10,476 nt of DNA. Origin: CAYQAJ01 sp964415245 (GTDB taxonomy: Bacteria; Planctomycetota; Planctomycetia; Pirellulales; Pirellulaceae). The stretch lies in the NCBI GenBank assembly GCA_964415245.1, contig CAYQAJ010000183.1, forward strand, positions 1 to 10,476, in the 5' to 3' direction. Shown one piece after another: positions 1 through 5,388 of the stretch (its first letter is position 1; each line of letters opens with the position of its first letter). The translations under genes and the position numbers were made by a program. A model generated the notes under the pieces. That model ran no database searches. It was not told the origin of the DNA and saw only the letters and a list, made by a program, of their open reading frames with translations.

Positions 1-2
1 GC

Positions 3-473
3 AACGTGCCCGACGACGTGCTGCTGCTCGTCGCCAAGAACGACGGCGTGGTGATGGCGAACTTCTTCTCGGGCTTTGTCGAACCGGAGTCGGCCCGCCG
101 CATGGCCGACATGTTCGACGCCATGCGCAAGCTGCGCGCCGAGTTTCCCGATGAAGCCGAATTCGAGAAGGCCAAAAAGCAATGGGAGGCGGACCACCCC
201 ATGCTGCCCGGCACCGTGCATCACGTGGTCGACCACATCGACCACCTGGTTCGCGTGGCGGGCATCGACCACGTGGGCCTCGGCAGCGACTACGACGGCG
301 TGAGCATGCTGCCCACCCAGCTCGAAGGGGGCGTGTCGGCGTACCCGATCATCACGCAGGAACTGTTGACCCGCGGTTACACGCGCGACGAAATTCACAA
401 GATCATGAGCGGCAACATACTGCGTGCCCTCCGCCGCGCCGAAGAAGTCGCCCGCGATCTGCGAAAGGAATAG
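3..473 (+). CDS. Membrane dipeptidase (peptidase M19), C-terminal part
   Basis: This is the 3' end of a zinc dipeptidase of the renal/membrane dipeptidase family, which cleaves dipeptides, often with broad specificity including D-residues at the C-terminal position. The reading frame is open to the left edge, so the GTG at 6 is an internal valine and not a start; about half of a normal M19 protein (usually 320-400 aa) is missing. What can be seen is the family's C-terminal half: the VVMANFFSGFV strand, the VVDHIDHLVRVAGIDHVGLG segment with its metal-site histidine, the GSDYDGV substrate-binding motif, and the closing pattern of YPIIT, ELLTRGYT and SGNILRALRRAEEV, which lines up end to end with the tail of known dipeptidases. 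The upstream zinc ligands lie outside the window. The family call is secure; the substrate is not. A hairpin lies 24 bases after the stop. Confidence 0.92.
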   Translation, partial: NVPDDVLLLVAKNDGVVMANFFSGFVEPESARRMADMFDAMRKLRAEFPDEAEFEKAKKQWEADHPMLPGTVHHVVDHIDHLVRVAGIDHVGLGSDYDGVSMLPTQLEGGVSAYPIITQELLTRGYTRDEIHKIMSGNILRALRRAEEVARDLRKE

Positions 474-496
474 TTCGCGCTCGACTCCCATCCAAG

Positions 497-518
497 CCCA
501 CGGATTGCCATCCGTGGG
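497..518. repeat. Perfect 9-bp hairpin after the dipeptidase gene
   Basis: Arms 497-505 (CCCACGGAT) and 510-518 (ATCCGTGGG) pair perfectly around a TGCC tetraloop, 24 bases after the dipeptidase stop. The plus strand after it is A-rich with no T tract, so it is not a classical intrinsic terminator, although it sits where one would be. It may be a dispersed palindromic repeat that also ends or stabilises the transcript. The structure is seen; the role is inferred. Confidence 0.6.
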
Positions 519-539
519 AAATCATGATCCCTCGCGCCT

Positions 540-735
540 GACGCGGTGACGCGGTNNNNNNNNNNNNNNNNNNNNNNNNNNNNNNNNNNNNNNNNNNNNN
601 NNNNNNNNNNNNNNNNNNNNNNNNNNNNNNNNNNNNNNNNNNNNNNNNNNNNNNNGACGCGGAGACACGGTGACGCGGAGACACGGTGACGCGGAGACAC
701 GGTGACGCGGAGACACGGTGACGCGGTGATATGGA
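540..735. repeat. Degenerate 8-base tandem array (GAYRYGGW) across an assembly gap
   Basis: Left of the gap are two copies of GACGCGGT (540-555). Right of it are four alternating pairs of GACGCGGA and GACACGGT (656-719), then GACGCGGT (720-727) and a decayed GATATGGA (728-735). All eleven visible units are exactly 8 bases and keep phase up to both gap edges. Differences fall at positions 3-5 and 8, mostly transitions. On the minus strand the array can be read as a Ser-Pro-Arg-His-Val type repeat, but nothing suggests that it is translated. Confidence 0.9.
556..655. other. Assembly gap of 100 Ns
   Basis: Exactly 100 Ns fill 556-655. A round 100 is a common placeholder for a gap of unknown length, so the true size of the octamer array is not known. 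Both sides end on whole octamer units, which suggests the assembler failed because of the repeat. Confidence 0.97.
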
Positions 736-764
736 AGGAGTCTGGTTTCTCCTTCGCTACAACC

Positions 765-802
765 GACCACGGACCACGGACAACCGACCTCCTCTGACCT
801 CC
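765..802. repeat. Degenerate 7-base tandem array (GACNNCS)
   Basis: Consecutive heptamers GACCACG (765-771), GACCACG (772-778), GACAACC (779-785) and GACCTCC (786-792) are followed, after three bases, by GACCTCC (796-802). The unit always begins GAC, as in the octamer array 30 bases to the left, but the period is 7, so it is a separate array. No coding role is visible. Confidence 0.7.
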
Positions 803-846
803 TCCAAACTGAAAACCGAACGCGAACTCTACGATCGCTTCACACT

Positions 847-874
847 TTGCCGTATTCCCCGGCGCGGCTATAAT
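847..874 (+). promoter_or_regulatory. Sigma-70-type promoter of tRNA-Ser
   Basis: A perfect TATAAT at 869-874 lies 16 bases after TTGCCG (847-852), which matches 4 of 6 bases of the -35 consensus. Transcription would start near 881, about 28 bases before the tRNA. The start region is very GC-rich (GCGCGCAACGCGCGC), as expected for a stringently controlled stable-RNA promoter. The stringent control is inferred. Confidence 0.75.
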
Positions 875-908
875 TCCCTGCCGCGCGCAACGCGCGCACG
901 CCGTCTCC

Positions 909-991
909 GGAGGGTAAGCGAATTGGTGAGCGGCCACACTGGAAATGTGGTGCCCCGAAAGGGGTTGCGGGTTCGAGTCCCGTGCCCTCCG
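909..991 (+). tRNA. tRNA-Ser (anticodon GGA)
   Basis: A full class II tRNA can be folded by eye. The acceptor GGAGGGT (909-915) pairs with GCCCTCC (984-990), with one G-T pair, and is followed by discriminator G at 991, the serine identity base. The anticodon stem CCACA/TGTGG encloses the loop CTGGAAA with anticodon GGA at 941-943, which reads UCC and UCU codons. The long variable arm is CCCC-GAAA-GGGG, and the T arm has the loop TTCGAGT between CGGG and CCCG. CCA is not encoded. The gene is intact and has its own promoter. A tyrosine recombinase gene lies just beyond its 3' end, so this tRNA is the likely attachment site of the element to its right. Confidence 0.97.
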
Positions 992-1004
992 CTTCCTCGA
1001 AACT

Positions 1005-1045
1005 ACGGCTCGCAACCTGCTGAAACATAAGGTGTTGCGAGCCGT
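1005..1045. repeat. 11-bp inverted repeat just after tRNA-Ser
   Basis: ACGGCTCGCAA (1005-1015) and TTGCGAGCCGT (1035-1045) are perfect complements separated by 19 bases. It starts 14 bases after the tRNA. It could end the tRNA transcript, although only a weak T-containing tail (CGTTCCTTCTT) follows, or it could be a protein-binding site in the attachment region of the element. The repeat is seen; both roles are inferred. Confidence 0.6.
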
Positions 1046-1066
1046 CGTTCCTTCTTGCAACCGCAG

Positions 1067-1144
1067 TTGTCCCTGAACTGTCCCTCTCAGCGCCTCTAAG
1101 CGCCAAGCCGTTGGGGATGGGTGTGGCAAGCACGATCGGGACAA
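1067..1144. promoter_or_regulatory. Candidate integrase or accessory-protein sites
   Basis: Between the tRNA and the integrase, TGTCCCT occurs at 1068-1074 and 1079-1085, one helical turn apart (11 bases). A third copy of the TTGTCCC version lies inverted at 1138-1144; the first copy also carries the leading T, at 1067. A second pair, AGCGCC, lies at 1089-1094 and 1099-1104, 10 bases apart. Short repeats spaced by a helical turn beside an attachment site are typical of arm-type integrase or excisionase sites. No experimental or family match is claimed. Confidence 0.4.
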
Positions 1145-1197
1145 GCAATATGGTGATGCTATTCATTCTTAGGCTCCATCGAATCTGTGTTGAAAGA

Positions 1198-1227
1198 GGG
1201 AGCGCCTGCACCATCGCAGGCGCTCCC
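1198..1227 (-). terminator. Rho-independent terminator of the integrase gene
   Basis: A perfect 12-bp stem (1198-1209 with 1216-1227) closes a 6-base loop. It lies 20 bases beyond the integrase stop, and on the minus strand is followed by TCTTTC. It is GC-rich, tightly spaced and correctly oriented to end the minus-strand operon before it reaches the tRNA. Confidence 0.85.
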
Positions 1228-1246
1228 GGTAGAACACGGCTTTCGG

Positions 1247-2392
1247 CTACGATTCCTCGTCAAAGGAAATTCGCTCCATGAACTTTTGACTCTCCTCGTC
1301 GCTCAACGCGTAGTACACGCTGCCCATCGACTTGTCGGACGCGTGGCCAAGCCAGATGTCGATCACACGTTCGGGCACACCGGAGTTGACCGCGTGCGTC
1401 CGAAAGAAGTGCCGGAATGAGTGAACCGTGTACCCGCCTTCACGGCCCGCGCGAATCCCCAGCTTGCGAAGCACCTTCAACAGTTCTTCATTCAGAAGTT
1501 TTGTGTTGATGTGGTGTAATCCGTCGGGGTAGCGCGGGCTCGGCAGCGCGGTGAAGAACCACGGTCGATGGCTGCGTGGGATCGCAGCGAGTACCTTTCT
1601 CAAGCGTGGATGGATCGGCACCTTTCTCGACCTGCCCGTTTTGGTTTCTAGTCCGTGTCGAGATACGACATGCAACCAATTCCCATCCAGATCAACATCG
1701 TCAACTTGGAAGCGCTGGCACTCTCCACTGCGGACCCCACTAAACGCAAGCGTCGCGAATACGGGATGACGCACTTCCGAAGCCGCAGCCAGAATCCGGT
1801 TCACTTCGGAAAGTGAGGGTCCCCCACGAGGTTCCAGTCGCGGCGGCGTGAACTTACGTTTGGCGAGAGGATTCTCACCGATCAGGTCGCGGTCGGCGCA
1901 CCAGCTCAGGAACGATTTGATCGTAGCGCCCTCGTGGTGCATGCTTTTCGCACTGAGCACAGGCTTGCGGTGCGCACGGTACTTATCAAACAGTGACATG
2001 TTCACGCTGCCGACAAAATACACGCTTTGACCTTCGGCGTAGTCGCAGAAACGGATCAAGATTCCGCGGTACTTGACGCGTGTTTTGCGCCGCGTACCTT
2101 CCGTATCGTGGTACTGTATGTAGTCTTCGATTGTTGGTCGTAGTCTCACTCTGGGCCTCCGCTTAGGTTGTGGGGAAATATCGAAATCACCTTTCTGTAG
2201 TTGGGCCTCGATTTGAATGGCTTTGCGCCTGGCCAGCCGCTCGTTGGCGGTCTTGAGGCCCTTGCGCCGGTGGCCTCGGCAATGGAAGTCTGCGGTGAAC
2301 AAACCACGTTTGCCGCGACGGTAAATCCAAACGCGCTCGCCAACGAGCACGCGATCACACTGGTCATTCTGCTTTCTGCTTCTGGTCATCAT
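1247..2392 (-). CDS. Tyrosine recombinase / site-specific integrase
   Basis: This 381-aa phage-type integrase would catalyse insertion and excision of the element at an attachment site, most likely the adjacent tRNA-Ser gene. Residues 1-80 are basic and resemble an arm-binding N-terminal region. Residues about 87-180 form the core-binding (SAM-like) domain, and about 190-381 the catalytic domain. The catalytic set is complete: R221 in GVRSGE, K251 in TKTGRSRK, H324 and R327 in HSFRH, H350 in LGHA, and the nucleophile Y360 or Y361 in VYYAL. The start at the double ATG (2392/2389) overlaps the upstream HTH gene by 29 bases and has no Shine-Dalgarno sequence, which suggests translational coupling. 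A strong terminator follows the stop. Nothing points to decay, so the enzyme is probably active. Which tRNA or site it uses is inferred from position. Confidence 0.95.
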   Translation of the reverse strand: MMTRSRKQNDQCDRVLVGERVWIYRRGKRGLFTADFHCRGHRRKGLKTANERLARRKAIQIEAQLQKGDFDISPQPKRRPRVRLRPTIEDYIQYHDTEGTRRKTRVKYRGILIRFCDYAEGQSVYFVGSVNMSLFDKYRAHRKPVLSAKSMHHEGATIKSFLSWCADRDLIGENPLAKRKFTPPRLEPRGGPSLSEVNRILAAASEVRHPVFATLAFSGVRSGECQRFQVDDVDLDGNWLHVVSRHGLETKTGRSRKVPIHPRLRKVLAAIPRSHRPWFFTALPSPRYPDGLHHINTKLLNEELLKVLRKLGIRAGREGGYTVHSFRHFFRTHAVNSGVPERVIDIWLGHASDKSMGSVYYALSDEESQKFMERISFDEES

Positions 2393-2639
2393 TCATTTCG
2401 TTGTCGTTGAAGATGTGAGCGACGAGCCGATCGCGCCAATAAAAGACGCGACCGCCGCGTTTGATGTACGTGCCGTCGAGTCGACCACCGTTCTTCCAGA
2501 GGTCGAGAGTTTTTGGTTTAACGCCCAACAGTCGAGCCGCCTCCTTCGTGCCAAGGATCGGCGGTACAGCCTGACCAGTGCCATCCGCGAATGCGTGGTC
2601 GATTTCCGCGGTAGTCAACGGTTTGTCACGCGTGCTCAT
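2364..2639 (-). CDS. Excisionase-like HTH DNA-binding protein
   Basis: This 91-aa protein carries an HTH_17/MerR-type helix-turn-helix of the excisionase family: ILGTKEAARLLGVKPKTLDLWKN followed by a wing with IKRGGRVFYWRDRLVAHI, at about residues 28-78. Such proteins bind DNA beside attachment sites and direct the integrase toward excision, or act as small regulators. The ATG at 2639 is chosen because GGAG and GAGG lie just upstream and the domain begins soon after; a longer frame reaches 2765 but adds only low-complexity residues. The 3' end overlaps the integrase start by 29 bases, so the two are very probably one transcriptional unit. The tail (NDNEMNDDQKQKAE) is acidic and hydrophilic. 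The family call is good; its action as the element's Xis is inferred. Confidence 0.85.
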   Translation of the reverse strand: MSTRDKPLTTAEIDHAFADGTGQAVPPILGTKEAARLLGVKPKTLDLWKNGGRLDGTYIKRGGRVFYWRDRLVAHIFNDNEMNDDQKQKAE

Positions 2640-2799
2640 CGCCTCGCTCTCCGGGTCGGCGGTGAGGCTGCCAATCGAAGGACTCGAAAACGGCGAGCTT
2701 TGCGGATGGGCTCCGTCGAAAGGCCGCAACCAGCGTGGCGGGCGAACCTCGCCACCGTGTTGCACGGCGAGCTAACGGATCGGTGCGCGACTCGAAGAA

Positions 2800-2820
2800 G
2801 CGGCGTTTTCATAACGCCGC
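2800..2820 (-). terminator. Hairpin after the 229-aa gene, possible terminator
   Basis: GCGGCGTT (2800-2807) pairs perfectly with AACGCCGC (2813-2820) around a 5-base loop. On the minus strand it lies 57 bases past the stop of the 229-aa gene and is followed by TTCTTCG, a weak T tract. It would separate that gene from the excisionase/integrase pair. No promoter for the pair was recognised in 2640-2799. Confidence 0.5.
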
Positions 2821-2876
2821 GTAAAATCGCATTTCAGACGGGGATCGGGATTTCCGTGTCCGCGCGGTCGGAGAAA

Positions 2877-3566
2877 TCACCCGCGTTGGCGTAGGCGTTG
2901 GCGATAGCGGCGAACACCGCGCAGGAGGGTTTGCGCCCTTTGCGCGTCGCCATGCGTAAAGTCAAGCGCCAATTCACCTTCTGAGGAATCCGTAGGCTGT
3001 GCATTTTCAATGGCCAGGTACAACCGGGTAATCTCGTGATTTCGCGGCAAAAAACGGGCGATTCTCCGCAACGTGTCCGCGCGCGTGTCCGCGCCGACCT
3101 CCTCCAGACGATGAAGAACCCGTCCCTGCAACCGCTGAAACACGGCCACGATATCCCCATCCACTCGCACAAGATCGCCTAGCGCATTGAGCCAACTCCG
3201 TAGGCCGCGTGAAGTCCGGGTTGCATTCTTGCTCAATGAGTCCATGCGGTGCCGGACTCGCTGTCGGCGGTCAAACAGGCGCCGCATTTCACCTGCGTCG
3301 ACATACGGTTCAAGGATGTCGAACGACGGCCCTCCCTCGGCCCAGTGGCGACGACTGGCTTCTCCGAGGCGACGTTGAAGGTCGAGCTGCGACGTCAGCG
3401 GTTTTGGATCGTCGAGCATGTCTTGCAGCGATTGAAGCCGCATCGCCTGACGCCGAACGGCGGGCTCGACGAACTGCAAGTGTCGCTCAACGGTGCGCAG
3501 CAGGACTGCCAGGGCTTCCTGGGTTTGAGGCAGGTCGGAACGCGGGCGAGCTGCTCGCTTTGCCAT
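2877..3566 (-). CDS. Hypothetical helical protein of the element (229 aa)
   Basis: I do not recognise this protein. It is basic, rich in Arg and Leu, almost devoid of Cys, and reads as mostly alpha-helical, with amphipathic stretches near residues 15-50 (LAVLLRTVERHLQFVE and onward) and 90-170. It has no signal peptide, membrane segment or obvious catalytic motif. The ATG at 3566 is chosen because GAAGAGG sits 6 bases upstream, an excellent ribosome site; the GTG at 3581 in the same frame overlaps that site and is unlikely. The gene lies in the same orientation as the integrase genes, inside the tRNA-bounded region, so it probably belongs to the element. A DNA-binding or replication-accessory role would fit its charge but is only a guess. 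Confidence 0.7.
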   Translation of the reverse strand: MAKRAARPRSDLPQTQEALAVLLRTVERHLQFVEPAVRRQAMRLQSLQDMLDDPKPLTSQLDLQRRLGEASRRHWAEGGPSFDILEPYVDAGEMRRLFDRRQRVRHRMDSLSKNATRTSRGLRSWLNALGDLVRVDGDIVAVFQRLQGRVLHRLEEVGADTRADTLRRIARFLPRNHEITRLYLAIENAQPTDSSEGELALDFTHGDAQRAQTLLRGVRRYRQRLRQRG

Positions 3567-3663
3567 GTCGGACCTCTTCACGAGGAAACGATCCGTGCAG
3601 CCCTGATTCTAACTGGCGTCTTTACCGGCGAAACCGCTCGTCGCCCAGCCCGAACGAAGTAAG

Positions 3664-3698
3664 TCCGCTCCCGTATCGGCGTCATGCCGGGGAGCGGA
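3664..3698. repeat. Two-tier hairpin between two element genes
   Basis: TCCGCTCCC (3664-3672) pairs with GGGAGCGGA (3690-3698). Inside it CGGC (3677-3680) pairs with GCCG (3686-3689) around GTCAT, leaving GTAT (3673-3676) as a one-sided bulge. On the minus strand it lies 88 bases past the stop of the 166-aa gene and 98 bases before the 229-aa gene. There is no good T run, so it may be a weak terminator, a processing site or a structured leader. A separate perfect 12-base palindrome, TTCGCCGGCGAA, lies at 3737-3748 and could be an operator. Confidence 0.45.
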
Positions 3699-3785
3699 AT
3701 ACCGCAGGAGCCCTCCTGGTTGCGGTTGGTATTGGGTTCGCCGGCGAATCGCGCGGCTTGGAAAGTTGTCTGCTGGCCGGCCGTC

Positions 3786-4286
3786 TCAACTCTTGGCCGA
3801 TCCCCAGACGACTTTTTCGTGGATCGCGCTCATGTCAAGCGCCGTCACAATCTTCGGAGCGTGATCGGGATTCATCTGTGCTTTGCTGGTACCGATTTGA
3901 ATCCATCCGGAATCTTGGCCGTCGACTTTCCAACGGATGTGGTTCCCGTCGGAAATTTGCACGACGGCGCTGGCGGCTCCGCCCACAATGTCCGCGGCGA
4001 CCGGCAGGCGGAGTGGATTTCGGCCCTGCTTCATGATGCGGCAGACGTCTCGCAAGATTGCCGCGATCTTCGACTCGTTGAAACCGGCGTCGTGCAGCAG
4101 AGTCGCGCAAACGAGAAATGTGCCGGTCAGTTCGTCGATCCCATCGAGCAGGCGTTCGTCGTCGGCTTGGAGTAGCCAGGTCCTCTCGGGGACGAGCCCT
4201 AATTCGTGGAAGCGTCGGAGACGATCGTGCTCGATACCCGTACGCTCGGAGAGCGTTGCCAGATCAAGTCGTTGCAGTTTCTTCAT
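3786..4286 (-). CDS. MerR-like HTH protein of the element (166 aa)
   Basis: Residues about 5-37 form a MerR-like helix-turn-helix (LATLSERTGIEHDRLRRFHE followed by LGLVPERT), so the protein probably binds DNA. Helices at about 44-88 (DELTGTFLVCATLLHDAGFN, then SKIAAILRDVCRIM) resemble the dimerisation part of MerR-type regulators. The C-terminal half (about 95-166) is beta-rich with Trp and Gly and was not recognised; it could sense a ligand or bind a partner. There are no Cys clusters of the metal-binding MerR kind. The ATG at 4286 has AAGGA 7-8 bases upstream. The gene is on the same strand as the integrase and the 65-aa gene, so it may be the control gene of the element, by inference from position. 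Confidence 0.75.
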   Translation of the reverse strand: MKKLQRLDLATLSERTGIEHDRLRRFHELGLVPERTWLLQADDERLLDGIDELTGTFLVCATLLHDAGFNESKIAAILRDVCRIMKQGRNPLRLPVAADIVGGAASAVVQISDGNHIRWKVDGQDSGWIQIGTSKAQMNPDHAPKIVTALDMSAIHEKVVWGSAKS

Positions 4287-4460
4287 CGCTGGGTCCTTGT
4301 TCGTTGTTGTCGGCGCCTCTTCGTTTACGGCGCGGTTTGGTAATCGTCAGATTCGCGTATCCAAGTCGATTCGGAACACATTACGCGTGAAGGGAATCGG
4401 GGGAGTACACGTCGAAGAATCGTCGTCGGTGCCTCAAAGAACGGCCGCGCCTTCGGGCGT

Positions 4461-4658
4461 TTACCGCGACTCATCTTCTCGATCGGACTGGCACTCGTTT
4501 GACGACGAATCATCCGCCTCGCTCGTGCTGGAGGCGGGAGGTGCATCGGATTGCACGCTTGGTGGTTGCACCCGTGACGAGCAGTGCCGCAGGTGTGCAC
4601 GGGCGATGAGCCTCGCGATCAAGTCGATCAGCTTTTCAACAGGGTCGGTTTTCGACAT
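4461..4658 (-). CDS. Small hypothetical protein (65 aa)
   Basis: This small gene is called because its ATG at 4658 is preceded by TAAGGAGG three bases away, the strongest ribosome site in the window, and because it follows the strand and spacing of the other element genes. Residues 1-24 (MSKTDPVEKLIDLIARLIAR then AHLR) would form an amphipathic helix. The C-terminal 40 residues are rich in Ser, Asp and Glu and probably disordered. I recognise no family. Proteins of this kind in mobile elements include recombination directionality factors and small regulators, but nothing here proves either. A different minus-strand frame, 4325-4600, overlaps it and lacks a comparable start. Confidence 0.6.
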   Translation of the reverse strand: MSKTDPVEKLIDLIARLIARAHLRHCSSRVQPPSVQSDAPPASSTSEADDSSSNECQSDREDESR

Positions 4659-4978
4659 CTTCCTCCTTACTTATGGGATCAAATGCCCAGGGGACCGCCG
4701 GCGTGAGTGACATGCGTGAGTCTTTCAGATCCCGCGGTTTTGGCTTTGCCGGTGGGATTACGTGGCGTTCCCTCCTTTCAGCTTGAGGCCAGGAAATGAA
4801 AGAGGCGGCCCACGGCGGGCCGCCTCGCGAAAAAGGCAATCTTTGGTGCTTGACCTGTGTCCTGTCTGCCGCGAATCCACCGCGGCCAGAACGGGACGCT
4901 TTGCGAATCGACGTCATCGGCAACCGCTGAGTGGGTTGATCAGCGGCCGCCCCGCGCCGCCGTTTTGAACCGCCGTCA
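4659..4978. other. Non-coding stretch before the transposase remnant
   Basis: This 320-base stretch holds no gene that I can support. It contains the ribosome site and presumably the promoter of the 65-aa gene, and one strong hairpin at 4802-4826. I saw no copy of the tRNA-Ser 3' end here. A minus-strand frame at 4636-4923 has no domain and runs through the hairpin. Confidence 0.7.
4802..4826 (-). terminator. Strong 10-bp hairpin, probable minus-strand terminator
   Basis: GAGGCGGCCC (4802-4811) and GGGCCGCCTC (4817-4826) pair perfectly around ACGGC. On the minus strand TTTCATTTCC follows, which makes a passable intrinsic terminator. No minus-strand gene ends nearby: the first upstream is the propeller-cytochrome gene, ending at 5389. 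It may once have ended that gene before the transposase fragment and other DNA came between them. That history is inferred. Confidence 0.6.
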
Positions 4979-5361
4979 ACAGATACGGCCTACGAGGCCC
5001 AGGTGGTTCGCGATGCCTGCCAGGATCGCGGCTACACCTGGATTTTCCCGAGCAACCCCGAACGCGTCCTGGCCGGCCCGAAAGGGAAGCGGCCGAAGGT
5101 CCGTTCGCTTTTGCAGAATTGGTCGAAGTGGTCGCGGCAGACGATCAGGCTTGTTCCGTGCCAAGGCCAATACGCCGTCTACCGGCGGTTGTCGGCGCAC
5201 CGGATCGGGTCGAAAACGAAATCGCAGACGTATTACGTCCATCAGGAAAAACGACGGGTGCACTCGCTGGGCGAGGTCCGGCTCGTTATTTCGACAAAGA
5301 AAAAGGACTTGCGCACTGCCACGCACGACGACGTAAAAATCCTGCTGACGAACGGCACGCG
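4979..5361 (+). pseudogene. DDE transposase remnant (IS701/IS4-like), both ends missing
   Basis: The frame reads TAYEAQVVRDACQDRGYTWI, then FPSNPERVLAGPKGKRPKV, RSLLQNWSKWSR, YRRLSAHRIGSKTKSQTYYV and TATHDDVKILLTNGT, the middle-to-late part of a DDE-fold transposase of the kind found in many copies in planctomycete genomes. The N-terminal half with the first catalytic Asp residues and the final helical part with the catalytic Glu are absent. The frame opens at 4940 without a good start, and family-like sequence stops near 5361, after which the frame drifts to a stop at 5461 inside the neighbouring gene. About 125 residues of a protein usually above 350 aa remain. It is inactive. The family is recognised from sequence feel, so the exact IS group is uncertain. 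Confidence 0.75.
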
Positions 5362-5388
5362 GGCTGGGTCCGTGGTACGCGGCGCGGG

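Larger units (their letters stand above)
474..908. other. Intergenic stretch: hairpin, octamer and heptamer arrays, assembly gap
   Basis: This 435-base stretch between the dipeptidase and the tRNA-Ser gene holds no credible gene. It contains a 9-bp hairpin, a degenerate 8-base array cut by 100 Ns, a degenerate 7-base array and the tRNA promoter, each listed separately. Minus-strand open frames through it read only repetitive Ser/Pro/Arg/His/Val protein from the octamer array and run through the Ns, so they are not called. Confidence 0.85.

Noticed and set aside
540..735. CRISPR array
   Set aside because: Units are 8 bases long and directly adjacent with no spacers, and no cas genes are present.
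395..1144. Long minus-strand open frames through the octamer array and tRNA (249 aa, and 93 and 82 aa nested nearby)
   Set aside because: They run through 100 Ns, overlap the tRNA antisense and consist largely of translated tandem repeat.
2415..4175. Plus-strand frames opposite the element genes (159, 275, 137 and 163 aa)
   Set aside because: They lack ribosome sites and domains and lie opposite minus-strand genes that have both or at least strong starts.
4636..4923. 95-aa minus-strand frame
   Set aside because: It crosses the strong hairpin at 4802-4826, has no domain or ribosome site, and overlaps the start of the better supported 65-aa gene.
4659..5388. Second copy of the tRNA-Ser 3' end as right attachment site
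   Set aside because: I looked for the T-arm and acceptor sequence here and elsewhere in the window and found no match, so the right border is left open.
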